Shown piece by piece: positions 17,065-25,454 of a DNA stretch of 64,000 nt (position 1 is the first letter of the stretch; each line of letters opens with the position of its first letter). The DNA is from Terriglobales bacterium (GTDB taxonomy: Bacteria; Acidobacteriota; Terriglobia; Terriglobales; Acidobacteriaceae), in the NCBI GenBank assembly GCA_025934735.1, contig JAICWP010000005.1, positions 1 to 64,000 of the forward strand, written 5' to 3'. A program made the translations under genes and the position numbers. The notes under the pieces were generated by a model. It was not told the origin of the DNA and searched no databases. It saw only the letters and a list, made by a program, of their open reading frames with translations.

Positions 17065-18501
17065 ATGGCTGAAGCTGCTGTTATTCCGCGCCGCAACCTG
17101 AGTCAGCCCCGCGAGGGCTCGGCCGGCTGCGTGCTTATCATTGACGACGAAGCCGAAATCCGCGAGTCCCTGCAGACTCTGCTGGAGCTGGAAGGCTATG
17201 ACGTGGAAGCCGCCGTGGACGGCACGGATGGCCTGCTCCACCTGGGCGACCGCCCTTTCGACCTGGTGCTGCTCGACCTGGCCCTGCCCGACCGCAACGG
17301 CATCGAGGTGCTGCAGGAAATCCGCGCCCGCGATCCTCAGCTCGCGGTCATCATGATCACCGCCTACGGCACGGTGGAGAACGCCGTGCTCGCCATGCAG
17401 GGCGGCGCTGCCAATTTCATCCAGAAGCCCTGGGACAACGAAAAGCTGCTGGCTGACGTGCGTGCCGCCGTCGCCCGCCGTCGCGCCGAAGAAGAAAACA
17501 TCCAGCTCAAGCGCGCTCTCAAGCAGCGCTACAACTTCGAGAACATCGTGGGTAAGAGCGAGCCCATGTTGCGCATCTTTGACCTGGTCAGCCAGGTCGC
17601 CGCCAGCCGCTCCACCGTCCTGCTGCAGGGCGAAAGCGGCACCGGCAAGGAACTCATCGCCAAGGCCATCCACCTCAACTCCCCGCGCGCTGACCGCGCC
17701 TTTGTCCCGGTCAATGCCGGCTCCATGCCCGCTGACCTGCTCGAGTCCACCCTCTTCGGCCACGTCAAGGGCGCCTTCACCAGCGCCATCGCCTCGAAGA
17801 AGGGCCTGTTCGAGGTGGCTGACCGCGGCACCCTCTTCCTCGATGAAATCGGCACCATGAACCTGGACACCCAGTCCAAGATCCTGCGCGTCCTGCAGGA
17901 CCGCAAGTTCATGCACCTGGGCGGCATCCATGAAGTCCAGGTGGACGTGCGCATCATCGCAGCCACCAACGTGGATTTGAAACAGCTGGTGCGTGAGGGC
18001 CGCTTTCGCGAGGACCTGTTCTACCGCCTCAACGTCATCTCCGTTGATTTGCCTCCCCTGCGCCGCCGCCGCGAGGACATTCCCCTGCTGGTGGACTTCT
18101 TCCTCAAGAAGTACGCCCAGGAAAACCAGCGCCCGGTGCGCGACCTCAGCCCCGAAACCCTGCGGCCCTTGGTGAACTACTCCTGGCCGGGCAACGTGCG
18201 CGAGCTGGAAAACGTGATTGAGCGCGCCGTGGTGCTCTCCGTCGGCCCCTGCATCGGCCCTGAGCTGCTGCCTGACCACATTGCCGGGCGCGGCTCCAGC
18301 CTGCCCGTGCTCGAGCATCGCCCCGACGCCTCGCTCTTCGACATTGTTGAGGAGTGCGAGCGCCGCATCATCCTGGAGATGCTGGAGAAGTGCAACTGGA
18401 ACCAGACCGAAGCCGCCGAGCGCTTCCGCGTGCCACTTTCCACGCTGAATCAGAAGATTAAGCGCCTCAACATCGAAATCAAAAAGCGCATGAGAGAGTA
18501 A
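17065..18501 (+). CDS. NtrC-family sigma-54 response regulator with GAFTSA motif
   Basis: A 478-residue regulator: receiver (about 20-135; phospho-acceptor in LVLLDLALPD, lysine in FIQKPWD), AAA+ domain (about 150-385; Walker A GESGTGKE, Walker B TLFLDEIG) and a Fis-type DNA-binding helix-turn-helix near 435-470 (NQTEAAERFRVPLSTL). The sigma-54 contact loop reads GAFTSA instead of GAFTGA. Start ATG 17065 follows GGGGAG; the upstream ORF extension lacks support. It forms an operon with the upstream kinase. Targets are unknown; regulation of the neighbouring MlaE/MlaF genes is possible but not shown. Confidence 0.9.
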   Translation: MAEAAVIPRRNLSQPREGSAGCVLIIDDEAEIRESLQTLLELEGYDVEAAVDGTDGLLHLGDRPFDLVLLDLALPDRNGIEVLQEIRARDPQLAVIMITAYGTVENAVLAMQGGAANFIQKPWDNEKLLADVRAAVARRRAEEENIQLKRALKQRYNFENIVGKSEPMLRIFDLVSQVAASRSTVLLQGESGTGKELIAKAIHLNSPRADRAFVPVNAGSMPADLLESTLFGHVKGAFTSAIASKKGLFEVADRGTLFLDEIGTMNLDTQSKILRVLQDRKFMHLGGIHEVQVDVRIIAATNVDLKQLVREGRFREDLFYRLNVISVDLPPLRRRREDIPLLVDFFLKKYAQENQRPVRDLSPETLRPLVNYSWPGNVRELENVIERAVVLSVGPCIGPELLPDHIAGRGSSLPVLEHRPDASLFDIVEECERRIILEMLEKCNWNQTEAAERFRVPLSTLNQKIKRLNIEIKKRMRE

Positions 18502-18516
18502 TTCCTCTTCACGACT

Positions 18517-18850
18517 GTCATCCTGTTCTCTTCGCCGCTGTCATCCTGAGGGAGTGCGAGCCGCGCTTGCGCGGTGAGCGCGACCGAAGGACCTATGCAT
18601 TTCCTTCACCTGAGTGTCATCCCGAGCGCAGCGGACCAGTTCGCTTGCGAACTGGTCTGCGAAGTCGAGGGACCCCTACTCATCCGACTCTCCTCCGCCG
18701 CTCCGGGGAGTTCTCCCGGCCCGCTGCCGGCTACCAGGCGCCAACTACCGCCTTCCTCTGTCATCCCTGAGCGCAGCGAGCGATTCGCTAGCGAAGCGCT
18801 CCCCCGACTCCTCGTTTCTCCCGCCACCAGCTACCAACTACCAGCCACCC
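18517..18850. repeat. Cluster of TGTCATCC-type palindromic repeats
   Basis: The 382-nt gap before the ABC permease gene has four copies of a TGTCATCC(C/T)... word at about 18517, 18539, 18616 and 18759, three of them followed by GAGxGxAGCG-like sequence. Two carry hairpins: GACCAGTTCGC/GCGAACTGGTC (18634-18657, perfect 11 bp) and GAGCGATTCGC/GCGAAGCGCTC (18778-18801, one mismatch). Between and after them are tandem CTACCA-type words (18730-18750 and 18826-18850). The block looks like accumulated non-coding repeats; no gene is seen in it. Confidence 0.7.
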
Positions 18851-18883
18851 GCTTCTGCTGCTATATTTCTGATAACGCGCAAG

Positions 18884-19660
18884 ATGGAACTTATCTCCCC
18901 AACCGAGTGGGCAAAGGACCTGGTGCAGGCCATCCAGGATTGGACCTACCTGGCGGCGCGCTCCATCGGCAATATCTTCCGCCACCCACGCTACGTCTCA
19001 GACACGCTGCAGCAGGCCGACCTGATTGGCGTGGGTTCGCTGCCCATCGTGGTGCTCACCGGCTTTTTCACCGGCGGCGTGCTGGCGCTGAATGCCGCCC
19101 GCACCCTGGAGCAGTACGGCTCGCTCAGCCTCACCGGACAACTGGTCTCCATCTCCATGGTGCGCGAACTGGGCCCCACGCTGGCCGGCCTGATGGTGGC
19201 CGGGCGCAATGCTTCCGGCATGGCCAGCGAACTGGGCTCCATGAAGGTGACCGAGCAGATCGATGCCATGCGGGCCCTCGGCACCGATCCCTCCAAAAAG
19301 CTGGTCACCCCGCGCGTGGTGGCCACCATCATCATGCTGTTCTTCCTCACCATCATTTGCGACTTCTTCGGCCTGACCGGCGGCTTCGCGGTATCGCAGC
19401 TGGGGCTGCACCTGGACGCGCACCAGTACTGGAACAACGCTTACCAGACCCTGGAATTCGGCGACGTGATCATCGGCCTCATCAAGCCGCTGCTGTTCGG
19501 CTTTCTGGTGGCCACCATCGGCTGCTATTACGGCCTCACCTCGCGCGGCGGCACCCAGGGAGTGGGCCGCGCCACCACTCAGGCGGTGGTGGCTGCATCC
19601 ATTCTGATTCTGGCGGTAAACTATTTCACATCGCAGCTCCTGCTCTACCTGCTCAAGTGA
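18884..19660 (+). CDS. mlaE: MlaE-type phospholipid ABC transporter permease
   Basis: A 258-residue permease with five to six membrane helices and the MlaE signature (GGVLALNAARTLEQYG, RELGPTLAGLMVAGRNASGMASELGSMKVTEQIDAMRALG). MlaE pairs with the ATPase MlaF and an MCE protein (MlaD) to move phospholipids between the inner and outer membranes. The ATG at 18884 marks the start of the homologous region; the ORF extends upstream into repeat sequence, which is not likely coding. The MlaF gene follows after 4 nt. No MCE-domain gene is next to the pair. Confidence 0.88.
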   Translation: MELISPTEWAKDLVQAIQDWTYLAARSIGNIFRHPRYVSDTLQQADLIGVGSLPIVVLTGFFTGGVLALNAARTLEQYGSLSLTGQLVSISMVRELGPTLAGLMVAGRNASGMASELGSMKVTEQIDAMRALGTDPSKKLVTPRVVATIIMLFFLTIICDFFGLTGGFAVSQLGLHLDAHQYWNNAYQTLEFGDVIIGLIKPLLFGFLVATIGCYYGLTSRGGTQGVGRATTQAVVAASILILAVNYFTSQLLLYLLK

Positions 19661-19664
19661 GCCC

Positions 19665-20507
19665 ATGCCCGCTCCTGTTGCTCCCGCCGAATCGCCAGGC
19701 CGCACCACTGACGGCCAGCCCCAATCCGCCATTGTCTTGGAAGACGTTTCCATCAGCTTCGAAGGCAACACGGTTCTGGATGGCATTTCCTTTTCTCTGG
19801 AGCGCGGCGAAACCAAGGCCCTGTTGGGCGTGGCCGGGGCGGGTAAAAGCACCATCCTGAAGCTCACCATGGGCCTGGTGAAGCCCGACCACGGCAACAT
19901 CTGGGTGCTGGGCCAGGAAGTGAGCGCCATGAAGGAAGAAGACCTGTTCGAGCTGCGCCGCAAGCTCGGCATGGTTTTTCAGGAGAGCGCGTTGTTCGAT
20001 TCGCTGACCGTGCGCGACAACGTCGCTTACCGGCTGATCGAAGAGGGAGTGCCGGAAGACAAGATCCAGAAGCGGGTGGAAGAAGCGCTGCGCTTTGTGG
20101 AACTGGAACACACCTTGAATATGTTTCCCGGGGAACTGTCGGGTGGCATGCGGCGGCGGGTGGCCATTGCCCGCGCCATTGTGGACCAGCCGGAAATCCT
20201 GCTTTACGATTCGCCCACCGGGGGGCTCGACCCGGTGACCTCCACCACCATCATCGAACTCATCGTCAAGCAGCGCGACGTGTATCACACCAGTTCGCTG
20301 CTGGTCAGCCACCGCCTGCAGGACGCCTTCACCATGGCCACGCATTACTTCGACCGCAGCAAGAATCGCATGGTGCCGGTGAACGGAGCGCCTATTGACA
20401 CCCGCACCAGTTTCCTGGTGCTGCGCGACGGCAAAGTGATTTTCGACGGCAGCGCCCACGAACTGGCCACCAGCCGCGACGAATACATCCGCGAATACAT
20501 CTCCTGA
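19665..20507 (+). CDS. mlaF: MlaF-type ABC transporter ATPase with Walker B Glu replaced by Ser
   Basis: A 280-residue ATP-binding protein: Walker A GVAGAGKST, Q-loop region VFQESALFDSLTV, signature LSGGMRRRVAIAR, Walker B ILLYDSPTGGLDP and the switch histidine in LLVSHRL. The residue after the Walker B Asp is normally the catalytic Glu (DEPT); here the codon is TCG (Ser). It should power lipid transport together with the permease just upstream. The C-terminal extension with RSKNRMVPVNGAPIDTRTSF is not typical of E. coli MlaF. The downstream neighbour is on the opposite strand. Confidence 0.85.
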   Translation: MPAPVAPAESPGRTTDGQPQSAIVLEDVSISFEGNTVLDGISFSLERGETKALLGVAGAGKSTILKLTMGLVKPDHGNIWVLGQEVSAMKEEDLFELRRKLGMVFQESALFDSLTVRDNVAYRLIEEGVPEDKIQKRVEEALRFVELEHTLNMFPGELSGGMRRRVAIARAIVDQPEILLYDSPTGGLDPVTSTTIIELIVKQRDVYHTSSLLVSHRLQDAFTMATHYFDRSKNRMVPVNGAPIDTRTSFLVLRDGKVIFDGSAHELATSRDEYIREYIS

Positions 20508-20539
20508 ACTATTTGGATTCGTGAGGGTCCTGGGGGCCG

Positions 20540-20700
20540 GCGCTTTAGAAGTTTGGTATCGGGGCACGAGTTTAGTCGTGCCGAACGAAGCTGCGGCGAG
20601 ACCCGGCTTTAGCCGCTGTGTTTTGTGGCAGCGCCTAAAGGCGAATCTTGTAGCGGCCTGTGATCGGCACGGCTGAAAGCCATGCCCTGAATTACGCAGC
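20540..20700. repeat. REP-like palindromes
   Basis: A run of small hairpins: GGCACGA/TCGTGCC with a GTTTAG loop (20563-20582), CGCCT/AGGCG (about 20632-20644), and GGCACGGCT/AGCCATGCC with a GAA loop and one mismatch (20666-20686). The words 'TTTAGTCGTGCC' and 'GGCTGAAAGCC' are typical of short dispersed acidobacterial repeats (recollection). It lies between two converging genes. Confidence 0.6.
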
Positions 20701-20730
20701 TTCCCCAGATTCTTCAGTCCTTTGAGGGGA

Positions 20731-20759
20731 AAAGGGCGCGGTGTTCGCCCGCGCCCTTT
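20731..20759. terminator. Hairpin between convergent genes
   Basis: An 11-bp perfect stem AAAGGGCGCGG/CCGCGCCCTTT with a 7-nt loop sits between the end of the MlaF gene and the end of the converging small protein gene. The T-run is only TTT on one side and TTTTCCCC on the other, so it may act in both directions. Confidence 0.65.
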
Positions 20760-20781
20760 CGGACTGAATAATGCAACTGCC

Positions 20782-21246
20782 TCAGTCTGCCGCTTTAGCT
20801 TTGGAGAGCCGTTCCGAGAAACGGGCTAGGCGCTCCTGCATCATTTTCAGACGTTGCCGCCCTTCGGGCGTGCCTTCGACAAACTTCTCGATATTGGCAA
20901 ACGCTTCCGGAACCCCCATTTTCTGCCGGTACTCCTTGATGAACGGCTTTACCTTGGCGTAAACGAACCACATTTCACCAAGGGTGTCAAAGGCCAGACC
21001 GGAATGAATGGCGCCGCGCGAGGCCAAGCAGGCAGCCATGTCCCAATATGTGAACACCTGGCGCATCCAGGCATTTTCCGGAGTGCCAAAAGCCATGGCC
21101 AGATTGACGATATCATCGGCGCTCTTGGGCCAGAAATTGGCGATGAAGTTGCGCGCCTTGCGCATTTCGGCTTCGCGTCGGAAGTCGTAGAGCTGGAGAA
21201 CGATTTGCGCATCGGCGCTGGTGGCGGGCTTGGTCTTTTTCGGCAT
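20782..21246 (-). CDS. Helical conserved protein, unknown function
   Basis: A 154-residue, mostly helical protein with a basic start (MPKKTKPATSADAQ) and many aromatic residues (NFIANFWPKSADDIVNLAM, FTYWDMAACLASRGAIHSGLAFD). No membrane helix or signal peptide. The ATG at 21246 is fixed by AAGGAGG 8 nt upstream; the longer frame overlaps the end of topA and is not coding. I do not recognise a family with certainty. It lies downstream of topA on the same strand. Confidence 0.7.
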   Translation of the reverse strand: MPKKTKPATSADAQIVLQLYDFRREAEMRKARNFIANFWPKSADDIVNLAMAFGTPENAWMRQVFTYWDMAACLASRGAIHSGLAFDTLGEMWFVYAKVKPFIKEYRQKMGVPEAFANIEKFVEGTPEGRQRLKMMQERLARFSERLSKAKAAD

Positions 21247-21446
21247 CAGTGCTTCCTCCTTGATGGTGTGGAACTGGGACGGCTGAACGTTGGAGTGGAA
21301 CCCCACGGGCTGCGATGCAGGAATTTTAACCGATTTGGCTGGGCTGTGGAGACTTCTCTTTCGGGTGCTTTGGGTGCTGGGTGTGGCCGTTTCGACAGCC
21401 GGCGTGTGGGCATTTGCGCTCTTCCGAAGCGGAGGATGATGCCGTG

Positions 21447-23933
21447 CTAGGCCGAGGTGTCGGCTGAGGGCGCTGATCCAACCGCCGCCGGCTCGGGAGC
21501 CGGGCGCTCGTAGTCGCATTCCTTGTTGGGGCAGGAGATGACGGGGCCGGCTTTCAAAGTCTTCTCCACCAGGTATTCGCTGCCGCAGGTCGGGCACTTC
21601 TCCGCAATAGGCTTGTTGGCGGAGGTGAACTTGCACTTGGGATAGTTGGAACAGCCGTAGAAAGTATTGCCCTTACGGCGGGCACGCTTCTCCACGATCT
21701 CGCCGGTCTTGCACTCGGGGCACTTCACGCCAATGAAGTTCTGCTTGACGTACTTGCACTCGGGATAGCCACTGCAGGAAGTGAACTCGCCGTAGCGGCC
21801 GTGGCGAATCACCATGTTGCGACCGCACTGGGGGCAGGTTTCGTCGAGCGGAATGTCGGGCACTTTGCGGCCCTGGTCGAGACGGCGCGTGGTCTTGCAC
21901 TCTGGATACCCGGTGCAGGCCATGAACTGCCCGAAGCGCCCGCGCTTGAGCACCATGGTGCGGCCGCAATTCTCGCAGTATTCCTCCTGCGCGGTTTCCT
22001 GCACGTCCGCGGAATCGAGATCCGGCAGGTCAATGGGATTTTCCTTAGTAAATGTGCAGGTGTTGGGATCGTCCTTATCGTAGGTGCTGCACGCGTAGAA
22101 GGAACCGTGCCGGCCCCACTTGATGACCAGCGGCGCGCCGCAACGCTCGCACTTCTCTTCCGTAGGCTTCTCCATACGCTTGATGTTTTCCATATGCTTT
22201 TCAGCGTATTTGAGATCCTTCTGGAACTTTTTGTAGAAGTCGTGCAGCGCGTCCGTCCACTTCTCCTGGCCCTCTTCGATTTCGTCGAGCTCTTCTTCCA
22301 GCTTGGCGGTGTACTCGGGGTCAAAGATGTCCTTAAAATTTTCCACGAGCAGGTCGGTGACCACCAAGCCGATCTCGGTGGGCACAAATTTGCCGCCCAA
22401 CTTCTGCACGTATTGCCGCTCCTGGATGGTGCCCAGGATGGTGGCGTAAGTGGAGGGGCGTCCGATGCCGCGCTCTTCCAGTTCCTTGACCAGGGAAGCT
22501 TCGTTGTAGCGCGGGGGCGGCTCGGTGAAGTGCTGTTCCGGCTTGAGCTCGCGCAGAGTCAGCGCCTGTCCGGCATCCAGCGGCGGCAGCTTGTGCTTCA
22601 GCGCCTCGTCCTCTTCGTCCTTGCCTTCCTTGGATTCCTCATAGACTTTGAGGAAGCCGTCGAACTTGAGCACGGAACCAGTGACGCGGAACCAGTACTT
22701 CTCCTGGCCGGTGGCGGCGTCAATATCCACGGTGGTCTGGTCGAAAACGGCGGGATTCATCTGTGAAGCTATAAAGCGCTGCCAGATGAGCTTGTAGACC
22801 TTGTATTCGTCTTCCTGCAAATACTGCTTGATGGAATCGGGATGGCGGGCGGGCGACGTGGGACGAATGGCCTCGTGCGCCTCCTGCGCCGCTTTCTTCG
22901 ACTTGTACGTGTTGGGCGCTTCGGGCAGATATTCGTTTCCGTATTGCGAACCGATGTGCTCGCGCACCTCTGTGATCGCGTCCTGGGAGACGCGCACGGA
23001 ATCGGTACGCATATAGGTAATAAGGCCGACCAGGCCTTCGTCGCCCAACTCCACGCCTTCATAGAGGCGCTGGGCGAGCATCATGGCGCGCTTCACGCTG
23101 AAGCGCAGCTTGCGGGAGGCGTCTTGCTGGAATTTGCTGGTAGTGAAAGGCGGAGCGGCATTGCGGCGGCGCTCCTTCTTGTCCACCGAACGCACCGACC
23201 AGGTCGCCTGCTCCAGGGCGGCACGCAACTTTTCGGATTCCTCGCCGTTGGGGATATCAACTTTCTCTTCGCCTTTGCCCAGAAACCGGGCGTCAAAGGC
23301 TGGTCCTTTGTCGGCAGCAAGGTGGGCGTCAAGGGTCCAGTATTCGACTTTCTGGAAAGCTTTGATTTCGCGCTCACGCTCGACGATGAGGCGTAAAGCG
23401 ACGGTCTGCACGCGGCCGGCGGAGAGGCCCCGCCGCACCTTGTCCCAGAGCAGGGGGGAGACCTGGTAGCCCACCAGGCGATCGAGGACGCGGCGGGCCT
23501 GCTGCGCGTCCACCAGCTTCCAGTCAATGTCACGGGGATTGGCAAACCCTTCCTGCACGCCGCGCTGGGTGATCTCGTTGAAGGTGACCCGGCGTACAGG
23601 TACGCCGTCCTTCTTCTTCTTGCGGGCGTTGCCGTCGCCCAGTTCTTCCGCCAGGTGCGCGGCAATGGCCTCGCCTTCGCGGTCCGGGTCAGGAGCCAGG
23701 TAAATGGCATCCGCGTCCTTGGCCAGCTTCTTCAGCTTGATCAGGACTTTTTCCTTACCAGGAATAACGATGTAATCGGTCTCGAAGTCGTTCTTGATAT
23801 CCACGCCCAGCTTGCTTTTGGGCAAGTCTTTGACGTGGCCGAGCGAGGCTTCGACCTCGTATCCGCGGCCCAGGTATTTCTTGATGGTTTTCGCCTTGGC
23901 CGGCGATTCGACGATGACTAATCCTTTTGCCAA
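21447..23933 (-). CDS. topA: DNA topoisomerase I
   Basis: An 828-residue type IA topoisomerase, which relaxes negative supercoils through a transient tyrosine-DNA link. The Toprim domain opens the protein (GLVIVESPAKAKTIKKYLG ... APDPDREGEAIAAHL), the active Tyr lies in GLITYMRTDSVRVS, and the C-terminus has five zinc ribbons (CERCGAP, CENCGRTM, CPQCGRNM, CPECKTGE, CPTCGSEY). The start is taken as TTG 23933 (L-A-K-G-L-V-I-V-E-S-P), behind GAGGGG, because homology begins there. The frame continues upstream to an ATG at 24065, but that part resembles the start of a different protein and lies inside a repeat element. Confidence 0.95.
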   Translation of the reverse strand: MAKGLVIVESPAKAKTIKKYLGRGYEVEASLGHVKDLPKSKLGVDIKNDFETDYIVIPGKEKVLIKLKKLAKDADAIYLAPDPDREGEAIAAHLAEELGDGNARKKKKDGVPVRRVTFNEITQRGVQEGFANPRDIDWKLVDAQQARRVLDRLVGYQVSPLLWDKVRRGLSAGRVQTVALRLIVEREREIKAFQKVEYWTLDAHLAADKGPAFDARFLGKGEEKVDIPNGEESEKLRAALEQATWSVRSVDKKERRRNAAPPFTTSKFQQDASRKLRFSVKRAMMLAQRLYEGVELGDEGLVGLITYMRTDSVRVSQDAITEVREHIGSQYGNEYLPEAPNTYKSKKAAQEAHEAIRPTSPARHPDSIKQYLQEDEYKVYKLIWQRFIASQMNPAVFDQTTVDIDAATGQEKYWFRVTGSVLKFDGFLKVYEESKEGKDEEDEALKHKLPPLDAGQALTLRELKPEQHFTEPPPRYNEASLVKELEERGIGRPSTYATILGTIQERQYVQKLGGKFVPTEIGLVVTDLLVENFKDIFDPEYTAKLEEELDEIEEGQEKWTDALHDFYKKFQKDLKYAEKHMENIKRMEKPTEEKCERCGAPLVIKWGRHGSFYACSTYDKDDPNTCTFTKENPIDLPDLDSADVQETAQEEYCENCGRTMVLKRGRFGQFMACTGYPECKTTRRLDQGRKVPDIPLDETCPQCGRNMVIRHGRYGEFTSCSGYPECKYVKQNFIGVKCPECKTGEIVEKRARRKGNTFYGCSNYPKCKFTSANKPIAEKCPTCGSEYLVEKTLKAGPVISCPNKECDYERPAPEPAAVGSAPSADTSA

Positions 23934-23987
23934 AATACCCCTCGGGGGACGGTGGTTGATATTGAAGCTAGCACGAAATGGCGCTCG

Positions 23988-24110
23988 GTAGCTATCTGGC
24001 TGGCTGACCGCAAGCGCCAATGTGTGTGCCTTCGTCCAAACGTCGAGATGTCTATAGTCTTTCATAACGGCCTCGCTTTCGCGTCGCCAGCCAGCCAGCT
24101 AGCCAGCTAG
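23988..24110. repeat. Inverted repeat of CTGGCT words around a gene remnant
   Basis: Left arm at about 23988-24009 (TAGCTATCTGGCTGGCTGACC) and right arm 24087-24110 (CCAGCCAGCCAGCTAGCCAG and on) are imperfect inverted repeats built from the word AGCTGGCT. The element fills the gap between topA and dprA and encloses the remnant at 24006-24065. Confidence 0.7.
24006..24065 (-). pseudogene. Remnant of a four-helix-bundle (S23/Avd-type) protein gene
   Basis: Twenty codons read MKDYRHLDVWTKAHTLALAV, closely matching the typical start of four-helix-bundle proteins of the 23S-rRNA-intervening-sequence/Avd type (MxxYRDLxVWQKAHxLxLxV). The frame then runs straight into the left arm of the surrounding inverted repeat and, by chance, in frame into topA. 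A GAGG lies upstream of the ATG. It looks like the 5' end of a gene whose remainder has been deleted. Assignment rests on pattern recognition of a short segment. Confidence 0.55.
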
Positions 24111-24114
24111 TTCG

Positions 24115-25278
24115 CTAGAAGCTTTTTACAAAATTCTTTCCCGGCAGCTGCCGCACCTTTCCGGCCAGCTCCAATTCGAACAGGGCGGCAAAAATCTCCG
24201 AAGAAGAAAGTTCGGGCTCGAGGCGTTCCACCAGTTCGTCAATGTGGGTGGACTCGTCGCGTCGAAGGAGGCTGAGGATGCGCCGCTCGTGAGGAGAGAG
24301 CGTGTCCTCTTCAAAGAGGGATGCAGTAGAGGGGGCTGAGGATTCAGACTCGGGAGGGGCGAGTTGCAGGCGGATTTGGGGCGGCAGTTCTTCCCAGATG
24401 TCTTCCCAGGTGGCGACCAGCTTGGCGCCCTGTTTAATCAGCGTGTTAGGGCCCCAGGCCTGGCGGTTGGTTACATTGCCGGGGACAGCGAACATTTCCC
24501 GGTTCTGCTCCAGGGCGCAGCGGGCGGTAATGCGGGTGCCGCTATATTCGCCCGCCTCGATCACCAGAACACCCATGGCCAAGCCGCTAATAATACGGTT
24601 GCGAATGGGAAAATTCTGGGGGGCGGCAAAGGTGGCCATAGGGAATTCAGAGCACAAGGCGCCTCCGGTGGCCAGGATCTGGTCGGCCAGGCGCTGGTTC
24701 TCGCGGGGATAGATGACGTCCACGCCGGTGCCGAAAATGGCGACGGTCTTGCCGCGGCCGGCGAGCGCGCCGCGATGGCCGGCAGCATCAATGCCGCGCG
24801 CCAGGCCGCTGACAATTACCAGGTGCCGCGCCGCCAAATCGCAAGAGAGGCGCTCCGCCATGCCTAAGCCGTAGGGCGTGGGATGGCGCGTGCCTACAAG
24901 TGCGAGGGAAGGCTGGGAGAGCAGGTCGGGATTGCCGCGCACGTAGAGAGCTAACGGAGGGTCGTAAATCTGGCGAAGTTGCGGCGGGTAAGTGGGGTCG
25001 TCGAGCGTGACCATTTTCACGCCAGCGGCACGGGCGCGCACTAGTTCTTCATCGGCAAGCTCCAGAGATTTGCCGGTGGCCAGGGACTGGGCCGCCGCCG
25101 CGGGAATTCCAGCCGCTTCCAGGCTGGTGAGAGAAGAATGAAAGATGGGGTCAATCGAGCCGAAAAACTCGACCAGGTGACGGGCGCGGGTGGGCCCCAG
25201 CCCGGGAGTGAGGGACAGCGCAATCCAATGCAGGGCGCGAGTTTGTTCGATGGGCGCGGCGGAGGGATTAGTGCCCAT
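24115..25278 (-). CDS. dprA: DNA-protecting protein DprA
   Basis: A 387-residue DprA/Smf protein, which binds incoming single-stranded DNA and loads RecA during natural transformation. Features: N-terminal helix-hairpin-helix region (LTPGLGPTRARHLVEFFG), the Rossmann-like DprA core (LALVGTRHPTPYGLGMAERL, VSGLARGIDAAGHRGAL, GTGVDVIYPRENQRLA, FPIRNRIISGLAMGVLVIEAGEYSGTRITARCALEQNREMFAVPGN) and a C-terminal winged-helix domain (LSPHERRILSLLRRDESTHIDELVERL). ATG 25278 is chosen since the upstream 21 codons are not conserved-looking. It lies upstream of topA on the same strand, a common arrangement. Confidence 0.93.
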   Translation of the reverse strand: MGTNPSAAPIEQTRALHWIALSLTPGLGPTRARHLVEFFGSIDPIFHSSLTSLEAAGIPAAAAQSLATGKSLELADEELVRARAAGVKMVTLDDPTYPPQLRQIYDPPLALYVRGNPDLLSQPSLALVGTRHPTPYGLGMAERLSCDLAARHLVIVSGLARGIDAAGHRGALAGRGKTVAIFGTGVDVIYPRENQRLADQILATGGALCSEFPMATFAAPQNFPIRNRIISGLAMGVLVIEAGEYSGTRITARCALEQNREMFAVPGNVTNRQAWGPNTLIKQGAKLVATWEDIWEELPPQIRLQLAPPESESSAPSTASLFEEDTLSPHERRILSLLRRDESTHIDELVERLEPELSSSEIFAALFELELAGKVRQLPGKNFVKSF

Positions 25279-25454
25279 AATTGGACTAGAGCACCAGGGA
25301 GACAGGGTGTCAAGGATGCACAGCACAGGGCAAGTGTGCATGGGGCTGGCTTCGCGTCGTGTGCGGCCCCCGGGCTATTTGCGTTTCATCTGTGAACCAG
25401 TTCAATCCTGCTGGTCCCCACATACTGTTACGCTCTTTAATCCGCGGCTGCCAT

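Noticed and set aside
23934-24065. Extension of topA to the ATG at 24065
   Set aside because: The extra 44 codons match a different protein's start and an inverted-repeat arm; topoisomerase homology begins at the TTG at 23933.
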